From NCBI RefSeq assembly GCF_034651555.1, contig NZ_JAYEEQ010000005.1, positions 146,281-210,280 on the forward strand: 64,000 nucleotides of DNA, written 5' to 3'. Shown piece after piece: positions 28,925 through 38,634 of the stretch; the stretch's first letter is position 1; each line of letters begins with the position of its first letter. A model generated the notes under the pieces. It had not been told where the DNA came from and did not search any database. It worked only from the letters and a program-made list of their open reading frames with translations. The position numbers and the translations under genes are program-made. Origin of the DNA: Aurantibrevibacter litoralis. GTDB taxonomy: Bacteria; Bacteroidota; Bacteroidia; Flavobacteriales; Flavobacteriaceae.

Positions 28925-31900
28925 CTAAGAAACCGCTACGGGATGGACCACAAAAGGGTCTAAAGCAGTTAACGCCTTTTCTACCGAAGTAATCTGATCA
29001 AAAACGAGTAACAACCGTAAGCCGTTACGAGTTTCTTTTTCTTTCATACGGCACAATTTAGGATGCTGTTGCACAAACTGTAGTACCTGGTTAAAAGAGG
29101 TACTTTGGTAAAACGGAGATTGCTGATCGGCAATAAAGTACCCAATGAGTTTTCCTTTTTTCATCACCACTTTTTCTAGCCCTATGGCAGTAGCAATCCA
29201 TTTAATACGCACAGAACGCAACAAATCCTTGGCGGGCTTAGGCAAAGATCCAAAACGATCTATGAGTTGTGCTTCAAATTTTAGAAGGGCTTCTTCATTT
29301 TTAATTTGGTTCAATTCGGTGTACAGGTTAAGGCGTTCCGTAATATTGTTGATGTAATTATCGGGGAACAACAGCTGAAAGTCGGCATCAATTTGAGTTT
29401 CCTTTACGTAGATTTTGTCTGGCGTACCTTCTACCTCATTATACAGGCTTTTAAATTCATTTTCTTTTAGTTCCTCAATGGCTTCTGAGAGTATTTTTTG
29501 ATACGTCTCAAAACCTATTTCATTGATAAAACCACTTTGCTCGCCCCCAAGGAGATCGCCAGCTCCCCTAATTTCCAGATCTTTCATCGCAATGTTGAAA
29601 CCGCTGCCCAATGCGGTAAACTGCTCTAGTGCCTGAATGCGTTTTCGGGCATCAGGAGTCATCATATCATAGGGCGGTGTTATAAAATAGCAAAACGCCT
29701 TTTTATTACTCCGCCCCACGCGACCGCGCATTTGGTGCAAGTCGCTAAGTCCAAAATTATTAGCATTGTTAATAAAGATGGTATTGGCATTGGTAACGTC
29801 TAATCCGCTTTCTACAATAGTAGTAGACACCAGCACATCAAACGCGCCATTTATAAACGCAAGCATTAAAGCTTCTAGTTTTTTACCGTCCATTTGGCCG
29901 TGTCCTATTCCAATTTTGGCGTCGGGCACCAAGCGCTGAATCATACCGGCCACTTCTTTGATGTTCTCAATGCGGTTATGGATAAAAAAGACTTGGCCTC
30001 CTCTTTGAATTTCATAGCTTATGGCATCGCGAATTGTTGCTTCATTAAAATGAATAACTTCACTTTCTATGGGATAGCGGTTGGGTGGTGCTGTGGTAAT
30101 TACCGAGAGGTCGCGCGCAGCCATTAAACTGAATTGTAAGGTGCGGGGTATGGGTGTGGCCGTTAGGGTGAGCACGTCTACGTTCTCTTTTATAGCTTTT
30201 AGCTTGTCTTTTACATTGACCCCAAATTTTTGCTCCTCATCTACAATAAGAAGTCCTAAATCTTTGAATTTCACGTTTTTGTTTACAAGTTGGTGGGTGC
30301 CAATAATAATATCTACTTTGCCGGTGGCCAAATCGTGAAGCGTTTCTTTACGTTCTTTAGTGGTACGGAAACGATTAAGGTAATCCACGGTAACGGGCAT
30401 TTCTTTTAGGCGTTCTGTAAAAGTACGGTGGTGCTGAAAAGCCAAAATGGTAGTAGGCACTAAAACCGCTACTTGTTTTCCGTTGTCTACCGCTTTAAAT
30501 GCGGCTCTAATAGCCACTTCTGTTTTACCAAAGCCCACGTCCCCACAAATTAACCGATCCATGGGGCGTTCACTTTCCATATCTTTTTTGATGTCTTCGG
30601 TGGCTTTGGTTTGGTCCGGAGTATCTTCGTATATAAATGAGGCCTCAAGTTCGGATTGCAAATAACTGTCCGGCGCAAAGGCGAATCCTTTGTCTAATCG
30701 CCTTTTTGCATACACTTGTATAAGATTGAAGGCGATCTGTTTTACTCTCGATTTGGTTTTCTCCTTCAGTTTTTTCCAAGCACCAGAACCCAGTTTATAC
30801 AATTTTGGCGCAGTGCCGTCCTTGCCGTTAAATTTAGAGATTTTGTGTAGGGAATGAATACTAACGTAGAGAATGTCTCTGTCTCCATAGACCAATTTTA
30901 TGGCTTCCTGCCGGGTACCTTCTACATCTATTTTCTGAAGTCCCCCAAATTTCCCTATACCGTGGTCTATATGGGTTACATAATCGCCTATCTCTAATTT
31001 ATTGAGTTCTTTAAGGGTAATTGCCTGCTTTTTGGCATATCCGTTTTTGAGATGAAATTTATGATACCGTTCAAAAATCTGATGATCGGTGTAGCAAGCC
31101 AGTTTGGCATCTTCGTCTATAAAACCCTGATATAGTGGTAATACGGCTGTTTTGTATGGAGTTTCTGCACCTATTTCACTTAGGATATCATGAAATCGTT
31201 TCACCTGTTGCGCACTGGAACAGCAAATATAATTGGTATAGCCCGCCTTATGATTTTGGTTAAGGTTGTTAACTAAGAAGTCGAATTTTTTATTAAACGA
31301 AGGTTGCGGTTGGGTATGAAATATAATGTTGCTGCTGTTTTGAGCATTCGAAGAGGTAACCACCGAAAACGAATGTAATTGACTTTCTAATAATGCCCCG
31401 GTAACAAATAGGGCTTCGGGGCGCGTGTGGTTTAGGGGAGTTGATAGGGCAGCAAACACTTCTTCGGCCTTTGCAAAAAGGGTATTGGCTTTGGCCGACA
31501 AAAGCTCGGGTCGATCCACAAAAACGACAGTATCAGCAGGAATAAAAGCTAAAAAACTCTGTCGCGATTCGTGCAAAAATTTATTCTCTACATTAGGAAT
31601 AAGGCTAATGCGTTTTACCTTATCGGTAGACAGTTGAGTTTCTACATCAAAAGTGCGAATACTATTTATTTCATCGCCAAAAAACTCCAGTCGATACGGT
31701 TGGTCGTGCGAAAAAGAAAACACATCAACAATGCCTCCACGAACCGAAAATTCCCCAGGTTCAGTAACAAAATCGACCCTTTTAAATTGGTATTCAAATA
31801 AGACTTCATTGAGAAAATCGAGCGATATAGCATCACCTACCTTTATTTTTAGCGTGTTTTTATCCAATTCTTTTCGGGTAGCTACTTTTTCAAAGAGGGC

Positions 31901-32278
31901 GTCGGGATAGGTTACAATAACAGCCGGTTTTTTACGGGAATTAATACGGTTTAGTACTTCGGCACGCAATAGCACATTGGCGTTGTTTGTTTCTTCTATT
32001 TGATAGGGTCTTCTGTAACTTCCGGGATAAAAAAGCACTTGCGTATCGTCTAGAAGTTCTTCCAAATCGTTAAGATAATACGCAGCTTCTTCTTTGTCAC
32101 TTAGAATGAATAAAAAAGGTCTATTGGAAACTTCAAATGCGGATGCAACCACAAAAGAGAGTGCTGATCCGGATAGTCCGGTAATACATGTCATTTTTTC
32201 GGATTGTACAATAGCCTGCTGCAGTTTCCGTATGGGCGGAGACTGTGCAACTATTTCCGAAATAGTGGATTTATCCAA
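28925..32278 (-). CDS. mfd: Transcription-repair coupling factor Mfd
   Basis: 1117 residues. Order: UvrB-like N-terminal module, RNA-polymerase-interacting CarD-like domain (LEIGDYVTHIDHGIGKFGGLQ), superfamily 2 helicase with Walker A GDVGFGKTEVAIRA and DEEQ box LIVDEEQKFGV, TATPIPRTL, QMRGRVGRS, then TRG motif and the C-terminal TRCF domain. It displaces stalled RNA polymerase at lesions and recruits UvrA. Length is normal for Bacteroidota. It is well preserved. Confidence 0.97.
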   Translation of the reverse strand: MDKSTISEIVAQSPPIRKLQQAIVQSEKMTCITGLSGSALSFVVASAFEVSNRPFLFILSDKEEAAYYLNDLEELLDDTQVLFYPGSYRRPYQIEETNNANVLLRAEVLNRINSRKKPAVIVTYPDALFEKVATRKELDKNTLKIKVGDAISLDFLNEVLFEYQFKRVDFVTEPGEFSVRGGIVDVFSFSHDQPYRLEFFGDEINSIRTFDVETQLSTDKVKRISLIPNVENKFLHESRQSFLAFIPADTVVFVDRPELLSAKANTLFAKAEEVFAALSTPLNHTRPEALFVTGALLESQLHSFSVVTSSNAQNSSNIIFHTQPQPSFNKKFDFLVNNLNQNHKAGYTNYICCSSAQQVKRFHDILSEIGAETPYKTAVLPLYQGFIDEDAKLACYTDHQIFERYHKFHLKNGYAKKQAITLKELNKLEIGDYVTHIDHGIGKFGGLQKIDVEGTRQEAIKLVYGDRDILYVSIHSLHKISKFNGKDGTAPKLYKLGSGAWKKLKEKTKSRVKQIAFNLIQVYAKRRLDKGFAFAPDSYLQSELEASFIYEDTPDQTKATEDIKKDMESERPMDRLICGDVGFGKTEVAIRAAFKAVDNGKQVAVLVPTTILAFQHHRTFTERLKEMPVTVDYLNRFRTTKERKETLHDLATGKVDIIIGTHQLVNKNVKFKDLGLLIVDEEQKFGVNVKDKLKAIKENVDVLTLTATPIPRTLQFSLMAARDLSVITTAPPNRYPIESEVIHFNEATIRDAISYEIQRGGQVFFIHNRIENIKEVAGMIQRLVPDAKIGIGHGQMDGKKLEALMLAFINGAFDVLVSTTIVESGLDVTNANTIFINNANNFGLSDLHQMRGRVGRSNKKAFCYFITPPYDMMTPDARKRIQALEQFTALGSGFNIAMKDLEIRGAGDLLGGEQSGFINEIGFETYQKILSEAIEELKENEFKSLYNEVEGTPDKIYVKETQIDADFQLLFPDNYINNITERLNLYTELNQIKNEEALLKFEAQLIDRFGSLPKPAKDLLRSVRIKWIATAIGLEKVVMKKGKLIGYFIADQQSPFYQSTSFNQVLQFVQQHPKLCRMKEKETRNGLRLLLVFDQITSVEKALTALDPFVVHPVAVS

Positions 32279-32462
32279 TCCTTAAAATTTCTGCAAATAT
32301 AGGTTCGGAACCCCTTTGCCACCAAAGGGTGATCTGTTTTTTTGAAGGTACTTAGAGTGGAAAATGATATAAACCCTAATGAAACCAAGCCCAAGGAAGC
32401 GATCTAAATTGATTTATAAAGAATAATTGAAATCTTATGAAGCGAAAGCGTTCGAAAAAATT

Positions 32463-32470
32463 TATATTTG
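32463..32470 (+). promoter_or_regulatory. Bacteroidetes -7 element TATATTTG
   Basis: A perfect match to TAnnTTTG, 22 bp before the ATG at 32493 and with AGGAG at 32486-32490. It supports 32493 as the real start of the TerB-like gene, since a start at 32427 would lie upstream of the promoter. Confidence 0.55.
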
Positions 32471-32492
32471 TGACCGATTAAAATTAGGAGAT

Positions 32493-32915
32493 ATGGCGAT
32501 CTTAGATTTATACAGCAACAGTGAACATCGGCGAAATTTAGCCCATTTTGCGGCTATAGCTACATTAGCGGCCACGGATGGCGAGGTAAATGCAGATGAA
32601 AGGGTTTTACTAGATCGTTTTGCAAGCAAACTCGACATTACCGACGCAGAATATAAAGAGGTAATGAAGAAATCGAATAAATATCCAATAGATACACCAC
32701 TTAGTGCGGAAAAGCGTTTGGAGCGATTGTACGATTTTTTTCGAATCATTTATGCCGATCATCAGGTGGATGAGCCAGAGCTTACCTTAGTGCGAAAATA
32801 CGCTATAGGATTAGGGTATTCTCAAGAAGTTGCCGAAACGGTGATACAACGGTCCATAGCCATTTTTAGTGGAAATATTGATTTTGAAGACTATCAATAT
32901 TTGTTAAAACTCTAA
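32493..32915 (+). CDS. TerB-like (tellurite resistance/co-chaperone DjlA-N-type) protein
   Basis: 140 residues from the ATG at 32493. A longer frame opens at 32427, but the -7 element and the AGGAG ribosome site favour 32493. All-helical TerB-like domain with HFAAIATLAATDGEVNADERVLLDRFASKL and FFRIIYADHQVDEPELTLVRKYA, two copies of the D-x-D/E metal-like helical repeat seen in TerB. Function in this phylum is unknown. It stands alone next to divergent mfd. Confidence 0.8.
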   Translation: MAILDLYSNSEHRRNLAHFAAIATLAATDGEVNADERVLLDRFASKLDITDAEYKEVMKKSNKYPIDTPLSAEKRLERLYDFFRIIYADHQVDEPELTLVRKYAIGLGYSQEVAETVIQRSIAIFSGNIDFEDYQYLLKL

Positions 32916-33248
32916 TAGTTTTTATTGTTGTTGCGATCTTATACACCTTGAGATGTTATTCTTTCCTGTGTTCGTTCTTTTGCCGTAAAGCGAGCTTAAT
33001 GTGTAGTTGCGCTTTAACAATTTTTCCCGGTAGCACCGTAGGCTACCTACCTTTTTCACCACACGTTTTTACAAATCCGTAATGAATTAATGCGCTCATA
33101 AGAAAGCTATACATAGCATAAAATATACGGAGATATCTCAGAAACTGTTTTATTTGCCCATACTGATTAGCGTTTTTGTGAAACTACATCGGTTTCGTCG
33201 TTTTTATGTTTTTGAAATTTATAACTTTGTGTTTTATTTGTAACAATT
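32916..33248. other. Intergenic region with a -7 promoter element
   Basis: No gene seen. TAACTTTG at 33222-33229 matches the -7 consensus, 20 bp before the GNAT gene start. Confidence 0.5.
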
Positions 33249-33728
33249 ATGAAATACAGCATCCGGGAGGCACGGGCGGAAGACATGCCTCAAGTTAGTA
33301 AACTGATTCAAGAATTGGCCGATTTTGAACACGAAAGCGGAGCTGTTGAAATAACCGCAGAAGATTTGGTGCAAGACGGTTTCCAAAAGCACAAACGCTT
33401 TCATTGCTTTGTTGCCGAAGCAGAAGCTGTTATTGTTGGTATGGCCTTGGTGTATATGCGCTATTCTACATGGAAGGGTCCTGTCTTGCATTTAGAAGAT
33501 TTAATAATCACCAAAAAAATGCGAGGGAGTGGATTGGGAACGGCCTTGTTAACCGAGGTAGTAAAGTATGGAAAACGGTTAGGAGTAAAACGGATTTGTT
33601 GGGAGGTGCTGGATTGGAATGAACCGGCAATTACCTTTTATGAAAGTAAAGGAGCGCACGTTAAGCGCGATTGGGATGTGGTACATTTAGACGAAAAAGG
33701 GATAGAAAATTTTATACAAAATATATGA
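33249..33728 (+). CDS. GNAT-family N-acetyltransferase
   Basis: 159 residues with the GNAT fold. The acetyl-CoA motif is MRGSGLGTALLTEVV, preceded by LHLEDLIITKK and followed by WNEPAITFYESKGA. This order resembles the diamine/spermidine acetyltransferase branch, but the substrate is unproven. The TGA stop overlaps the aspartokinase start (ATGA at 33725-33728), so the two genes are coupled. Confidence 0.88.
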   Translation: MKYSIREARAEDMPQVSKLIQELADFEHESGAVEITAEDLVQDGFQKHKRFHCFVAEAEAVIVGMALVYMRYSTWKGPVLHLEDLIITKKMRGSGLGTALLTEVVKYGKRLGVKRICWEVLDWNEPAITFYESKGAHVKRDWDVVHLDEKGIENFIQNI

Positions 33729-34975
33729 GAGTATTTAAATTCGGAGGTGCTTCCGTTAAAGATGCGGACGGTATTAAAAATGTAGTACAGGTATTAAGAG
33801 AAGTGGGTTATGAAAATACATTACTCATAGTTTCTGCTATGGGGAAGACCACCAATGCCATGGAAGAGGTGGTAAATGCCTATTTTAACAATAAATCGGC
33901 TTTGGCTTCTTCCCTACAAGAGGTTATAAAATATCACAACGATATTTTAATGGATCTTTTCAAAAACGATAAACACCCTATTTTTCTTCAGGTAAAATCA
34001 TTGATCGATGAGGCACAAGGATTTTTAGCTTGGAACAAATCGCCAAAGTACAATTTTGTATACGATCAGGTTGTAGGGTATGGCGAACTGGTTTCATCTA
34101 CCATTCTAAGTGCCTACCTTAACGAAAGTGGTCTTAAAAGCAATTGGCTCGATGTGCGAAATTTTATAAAAACCGACAGCAATTATAGAGATGCCAACAT
34201 ACATTGGGAGAAAACTCAGGAAAATGTCACCAAAAAAATAGACAAGACAAAACTGAATATTACGCAAGGATTCTTAGGCAGCGACGAAAATAATTTTACC
34301 ACTACTTTGGGCAGAGAAGGATCAGATTATACGGCAGCAATTCTTGCCTATTGCGTAAATGCGTCCTCAGTGACTATTTGGAAAGATGTACCGGGTGTTC
34401 TTAATGCCGACCCTCGATATTTTGAAAATGCCCAACTGCTAAACAACATTTCGTATCGGGAGGCCATTGAATTGGCATTCTATGGTGCATCCGTGATTCA
34501 CCCTAAAACCTTGCAACCTTTGCAGCGCAAAGAAATACCATTGCTGGTTAAATCGTTCGTAAATCCTTCGGCATCCGGCACTACCGTAGGAAAAGGTATA
34601 GGAATAGAGCCTAAAGTACCCTGTTTTATAGTGAAGAAAAATCAGGTGCTTATGAAACTCTCCTCATTAGATTTTTCTTTTATTGTAGAAGACAGTATGA
34701 GCGAACTTTTTAAGTTGTTCCACGATCATAGAATGAAGGTCGATTTAATTCAGAATTCTGCCATCAGTTTTTCGGTTTGTGTGGATAATAAATACGGTCG
34801 GTTAGAGGATTTATTAAATCATTTGAAAAGCAAATTTAAAGTGGTACACCATGAGAATGTGTCACTGTACACCATACGGCATTTTGATGCAGAGTCTATA
34901 GCCGCATTACAGCAAGGAAAGGAAATTTTATTAGAACAGCGAGGTAAAGAAACCCTTCAATTGGTCGTGAAATAG
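33725..34975 (+). CDS. Aspartate kinase (monofunctional)
   Basis: 416 residues from the ATG at 33725, chosen over an earlier ATG at 33671 because MRVFKFGGASV is the family N-terminus and overlaps the GNAT stop. Amino-acid kinase domain with KFGGAS (KFGGTS in most), YGELVSS, TTLGREGSDYTAAILA, IWKDVPGVLNADPR and YGASVIHPKTLQPLQ. A reduced regulatory C-terminal region follows. It phosphorylates L-aspartate at the head of the lysine/threonine/methionine pathway. It is not linked to a homoserine dehydrogenase here. Confidence 0.92.
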   Translation: MRVFKFGGASVKDADGIKNVVQVLREVGYENTLLIVSAMGKTTNAMEEVVNAYFNNKSALASSLQEVIKYHNDILMDLFKNDKHPIFLQVKSLIDEAQGFLAWNKSPKYNFVYDQVVGYGELVSSTILSAYLNESGLKSNWLDVRNFIKTDSNYRDANIHWEKTQENVTKKIDKTKLNITQGFLGSDENNFTTTLGREGSDYTAAILAYCVNASSVTIWKDVPGVLNADPRYFENAQLLNNISYREAIELAFYGASVIHPKTLQPLQRKEIPLLVKSFVNPSASGTTVGKGIGIEPKVPCFIVKKNQVLMKLSSLDFSFIVEDSMSELFKLFHDHRMKVDLIQNSAISFSVCVDNKYGRLEDLLNHLKSKFKVVHHENVSLYTIRHFDAESIAALQQGKEILLEQRGKETLQLVVK

Positions 34976-35039
34976 GTTCGAATGCTTAGCTCTCTTTTGT
35001 TCTAAACTGATAAAGTAGAGGCTACCAATTGTAATTTGC

Positions 35040-35047
35040 TATATTTG
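35040..35047 (+). promoter_or_regulatory. Bacteroidetes -7 element TATATTTG
   Basis: A perfect TAnnTTTG match 21 bp upstream of the two-domain acyltransferase start. No well-spaced TTG -33 element was found. Confidence 0.45.
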
Positions 35048-35068
35048 CGACACAATTAATCTATAGCT

Positions 35069-36886
35069 ATGGGTTTAGTGACCGCTAAAGAGGTAGCGAA
35101 GGCAATTCATCTAGATAAGTACGGCTTTTTTGGAACTTTTATGGGATGGATTCTCATGCGAGTTACTCAAATTTCCAATATAAACAACTTTTACGATCAA
35201 CATAAACATTTAGAAGGTCTAGACTTTTTAGACGCTATTTTAGCGTATTACGAGATAAAATTTGAAATTCCCGAAGACGATCTAAAAAGACTTCCGAAAG
35301 AGGGAGCGTACATCACCATTTCCAATCATCCCTTAGGAGGTATGGATGGGGTGCTTCTTTTAAAATTGATGCTTAAAAACCGACCAGATTTTAAGATTAT
35401 CGCCAATTTTTTGTTGAACAGAATAGCACCGTTATCGCCATATATTATGCCGGTGAACCCTTTTGAGGGTCATAAAGACGTCAAAAGCAGTATAGGTGGT
35501 TTTAAAGCGGCCATAAAACATTTACAGGACGGGCAACCATTGGGAATTTTTCCAGCGGGGGAAGTTTCTACGTATAAAGACGGAAAGCTTATCGTAGATA
35601 AACCATGGGAAGAGGCTGCGTTAAAATTAATTCGAAAAGCCGAAGTACCTGTAGTCCCCATTTATTTTCATGCCCGAAATAGTCGATTGTTTTATAGATT
35701 GTCTAAAATAAATGACATCTTTAGAACGGCTAAATTACCCTCCGAGGTATCATCGCAGAGAAACCGACCCATTAAAGTAAGAATTGGTCAACCCATATCC
35801 GTTCAGGTTCAAAAGGAACAAGAAAACTTGGATGAATTCGCGGAATTGCTTCGAAGAAAAACCTATATTTTGGCCAATGCGTATCAAAAAGAACGCCTCA
35901 TAGATCAGCTTCCTACGACCTTAAAGATTTCTAAATCCCCAAAAAAAATTGTTACGGCAGTACGCACGGAGGTTATTCAGGAAGAGATAGAACGGCTAAG
36001 AGAAAAGGATTGTAGGCTGCTGCAAAGCAAAAATTACGAGGTTTTTTTGGCTGAGGCGAAGGAGATTCCATTTATATTAAAGGAAATTGGCCGGCAAAGA
36101 GAAGTCACCTTTAGAGCCATCGGAGAGGGCACCAATAATGCTAGTGATTTGGATAGTTTTGATGCCTATTACCACCATTTATTTCTTTGGGATGATGATG
36201 AGAAAATAATTGTCGGGGCATACAGAATGGGCATGGGTTCAGCAATATTTGCAAAGTATGGTATCGATGGTTTTTATATTCAGGATCTTTTTAGGGTAGA
36301 GCCAGAGTTGCATCAAATGATGAGTCAGTCCATCGAAATGGGCAGAGCTTATATTATTAAGGAGTACCAGCTAAAGCCAATGCCTTTGTTTTTATTATGG
36401 AAAGGTATTGTGCATACCACATTGCGTTTTCCGGAGCATAAATATTTAATTGGAGGCGTCAGTATCAGCAATCAATTTTCTAATTTTTCAAAGTCTTTAA
36501 TGATTGAATTTATGAAATCCAATTACTGGGATCCGTTTGTAGCACAATATATACGTCCCAAAAAGGAATTTAAAGTACAGCTTAAGGATGCAGATAAAGA
36601 GTTTGTTTTTGACGAAACACAAGCCGATTTAAACAAATTCGACAAAATTATAGATGAGGTAGAGCCGGGAAGTTTGCGCTTGCCTGTCCTTATCAAGAAG
36701 TATATAAAGCAAAATGCCAAGGTGGTAGCCTTTAATGTGGATCCGCTATTCAATAATTCGGTAGACGGTCTTATGTATATTAAGATTGCTGATTTACCGG
36801 AAAGTACCGTAAAACCAGTTATGGAAGAGTTTCAGGCAGAATTAGAACGCAAGCTAGCGGAAGGCCAGCAAAATTTGGAATTGTAA
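35069..36886 (+). CDS. Two-domain acyltransferase (PlsC-like plus GNAT/hemolysin-like), OlsF-like
   Basis: 605 residues. The N-terminal lysophospholipid-acyltransferase domain (about 75-260) carries ISNHPLGGMDG, a histidine/aspartate motif with one extra residue between H87 and D93, and FPAGEVSTYK. The C-terminal acyl-ACP-type GNAT domain spans about 310-500 (REVTFRAIGEGTNNASDLDSFDAYYHHLFLWD). This two-domain layout matches OlsF, the bifunctional ornithine-lipid synthase known from Serratia with flavobacterial homologues. In OlsF the C-terminal part N-acylates ornithine and the N-terminal part O-acylates the product. The assignment is by architecture and is not proven for this protein. Confidence 0.82.
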   Translation: MGLVTAKEVAKAIHLDKYGFFGTFMGWILMRVTQISNINNFYDQHKHLEGLDFLDAILAYYEIKFEIPEDDLKRLPKEGAYITISNHPLGGMDGVLLLKLMLKNRPDFKIIANFLLNRIAPLSPYIMPVNPFEGHKDVKSSIGGFKAAIKHLQDGQPLGIFPAGEVSTYKDGKLIVDKPWEEAALKLIRKAEVPVVPIYFHARNSRLFYRLSKINDIFRTAKLPSEVSSQRNRPIKVRIGQPISVQVQKEQENLDEFAELLRRKTYILANAYQKERLIDQLPTTLKISKSPKKIVTAVRTEVIQEEIERLREKDCRLLQSKNYEVFLAEAKEIPFILKEIGRQREVTFRAIGEGTNNASDLDSFDAYYHHLFLWDDDEKIIVGAYRMGMGSAIFAKYGIDGFYIQDLFRVEPELHQMMSQSIEMGRAYIIKEYQLKPMPLFLLWKGIVHTTLRFPEHKYLIGGVSISNQFSNFSKSLMIEFMKSNYWDPFVAQYIRPKKEFKVQLKDADKEFVFDETQADLNKFDKIIDEVEPGSLRLPVLIKKYIKQNAKVVAFNVDPLFNNSVDGLMYIKIADLPESTVKPVMEEFQAELERKLAEGQQNLEL

Positions 36887-37547
36887 AAATAGAAGGCGTA
36901 ATTACGGTTTGTTAGAGCTATTATAATACCGTTTCAATTTAAAGATTCCCCGACCCTTGGGTCGGGGTTTCCTATTTATCGCTCCTTTGGAGCGGTCGGA
37001 ACTGTCTTTTTGCAGTTCCGGGTGAGGTGAAATACAAAATTTCGGTTTTTGGCCCAAAGGCCAAAATGAAACTGGCGAAACCCGTACTGAGCGCAGTAGA
37101 AGTATACCCCTATGGCTTGCCTCGGGGATAGTCAGTTTCAAGAAATTTTTTATCGGTACCAAAATAGATGAAACCGTGCTTTTGTCTATCTGGAAGCGGA
37201 CAAACGGTTAGGGACAAAGGGTATTTGAATCTAGAATCCCGGGTGGTGTTCCAAAATTCTGACCAGAAATCCAAACCAACCTCATTTAGAAGAAATTCGG
37301 GGTAGCAGTAATTTGGATTTATTGCGGATGGAACGCTAGTCACGTCACGGATTTAGCTTATGGATATCCTTTTATTTCAGTAGTTTACGATGCATGTATT
37401 TGGGGTTAGGACCGCAATCATTGTAGGATGAAAATTGAGGCAATATCCTGGTGTCTACCTGATGTATATCGCAACTTTTTAATTGTATACCTTCTGATGC
37501 CTTATAGGCATCATTAAATTACAGTGGCGTTCATACATTTAATTTCG
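36887..37547. other. Intergenic region containing a dispersed repeat copy
   Basis: Apart from repeat copy 2 (36932-37153) no gene is supported. The open frames here cross the repeat and show no family features. Confidence 0.55.
36932..37153. repeat. Dispersed hairpin-rich repeat, copy 2 (222 bp)
   Basis: The full form. It has CCCCGACCC/GGGTCGGGG with a 2-base loop at 36948-36967, then CGGAACTG/CAGTTCCG, TTTTGGCC/GGCCAAAA and TACTG-AGCG-CAGTA at 37085-37098 (inside the 25-nt segment missing in copy 1). CCCCTA..CGGGG and outer GAAACTG/CAGTTTC follow. Confidence 0.93.
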
Positions 37548-37892
37548 TTATTTCTTTTGAGGCTCATTAGGGTGGATTGTAGTATTAATGCGCTTAAAAA
37601 AGTCTTGGAACGGCAGTTGTAGCTCTTGCCATTTTTCTTGATGCATACGGTAGCATGGGTATTTCCCCTTAAAGGAAACTTTTAGTAGACCTGCCTTTTT
37701 AATGGTATTCATGTGTTGCGTAATAGTAGGTTGCGAAAGACCGATAACATCGACTAAATCGTTGCACATAGCATCTTTATTTTTACTGATATATTGAATG
37801 ATGGCAATACGCGCAGGATGCCCCAATACTTTAGCCAAAGATGCCAAGGTATTTTGGGAAGTGTTGAATATGTGAGTTTTAGAAGCACCCAT
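37548..37892 (-). CDS. ArsR-family winged-helix regulator
   Basis: 114 residues. The winged-helix HTH includes LAKVLGHPARIAIIQYISK and GLSQPTITQHMNTIKKAGLL. The place of the ELCVCDL metal site reads DAMCNDLVD, with only one cysteine, so classical As(III) sensing through the alpha-3 site is doubtful. A perfect 18-bp palindrome lies 45 bp upstream of its start (37937-37954), probably its own operator. It is a paralogue of the ArsR at 42391-42723. Confidence 0.9.
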   Translation of the reverse strand: MGASKTHIFNTSQNTLASLAKVLGHPARIAIIQYISKNKDAMCNDLVDVIGLSQPTITQHMNTIKKAGLLKVSFKGKYPCYRMHQEKWQELQLPFQDFFKRINTTIHPNEPQKK

Positions 37893-37936
37893 AATGGAGG
37901 ATGATTTCGTTGATTGTGTATAGAAATTAAAGTTAC

Positions 37937-37954
37937 GTAATATTGCAATATTAC
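37937..37954. promoter_or_regulatory. 18-bp perfect palindrome, probable ArsR operator
   Basis: GTAATATTGCAATATTAC reads the same on both strands. It lies directly upstream of an arsR-type gene. Its right half CAATATTAC recurs upstream of the second arsR gene at 42744-42752. AT-rich palindromes with a TTGCAA centre fit ArsR-family operators. Confidence 0.75.
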
Positions 37955-37970
37955 ATTTACATATTCTTAA

Positions 37971-38006
37971 AAAAAGCCAAATCGTTTATTTTAGATTTGG
38001 CTTTTT
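37971..38006 (-). terminator. Rho-independent terminator of the TM2-domain gene
   Basis: Perfect 13-bp arms AAAAAGCCAAATC (37971-37983) and GATTTGGCTTTTT (37994-38006) around a 10-base loop, with T-runs at the stem end on the minus strand. It sits just after the stop of the gene ending at 38015. Confidence 0.85.
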
Positions 38007-38014
38007 CTGATCTA

Positions 38015-38482
38015 CTAAAACCAAGGTTTTTTCCCGGCCTGATAGGTATTGTAAAATTCTTCATCCGATTTTGTGAGATAGATGATACCTTCTATAAGCC
38101 CTATAATAACAGTTGCCATTACAATAAAACTTCCCACAATAAAGCACATGGTAGCATAGCCAATTACAGTCGCAACCAGTAATATAATACCTTCCTTCTG
38201 GTACCCTAAAATGAACTTGTGAACCCCAAGTTGACCAAAAACAATGGCCAATATCCCGGCCAAAATCTTTTTGTTGTCCCCGCCGGCTCCCTTAAGACCT
38301 TCACTAAATTCATTGGCTGTTTTTTTGGCTTCATTTCCAAAATCTTGCGCCGTTTCTTTAGCGTCTTCAGCAAATTCCTTGCTTGCATCTTTGGCATCCT
38401 CAAAGGTTTCTTTTGCCGAATCTTTTGCATCATTTAATGCGTCCTTGGCCTTATCGCCTAAATCTTTTTTTTCGTCTGACAT
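38015..38482 (-). CDS. TM2-domain membrane protein with LEA-like amphipathic N-terminus
   Basis: 155 residues. Residues 1-65 are a run of degenerate Lys/Ala/Asp/Glu-rich repeats (AKDSAKETFEDAKDASKEFA), like LEA or YtxH-type helices. A TM2 domain follows: KILAGILAIVFGQLGVHKFILG with two hydrophobic helices, the second followed by GLIEGIIYLTKSDEEFYNTY. Function unknown. The terminator at 37971-38006 closes the transcript. Confidence 0.8.
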   Translation of the reverse strand: MSDEKKDLGDKAKDALNDAKDSAKETFEDAKDASKEFAEDAKETAQDFGNEAKKTANEFSEGLKGAGGDNKKILAGILAIVFGQLGVHKFILGYQKEGIILLVATVIGYATMCFIVGSFIVMATVIIGLIEGIIYLTKSDEEFYNTYQAGKKPWF

Positions 38483-38634
38483 GGTTTTTAAATGTTGGTT
38501 TATAACAAATGACGTATAAAAGTACTAAATATTTTAATAGTTTAAAATATTTTTGCGAGTAGATAGAGCGATTTTAATTGTTAGGACAATTGAATTTCTG
38601 ATAGTTAGCTATTAGATTAAAAACTAAAAAAAGG

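Noticed and set aside
37110..37343. Minus-strand 77-codon open frame
   Set aside because: Runs into the dispersed repeat; no recognisable domain and no ribosome site.
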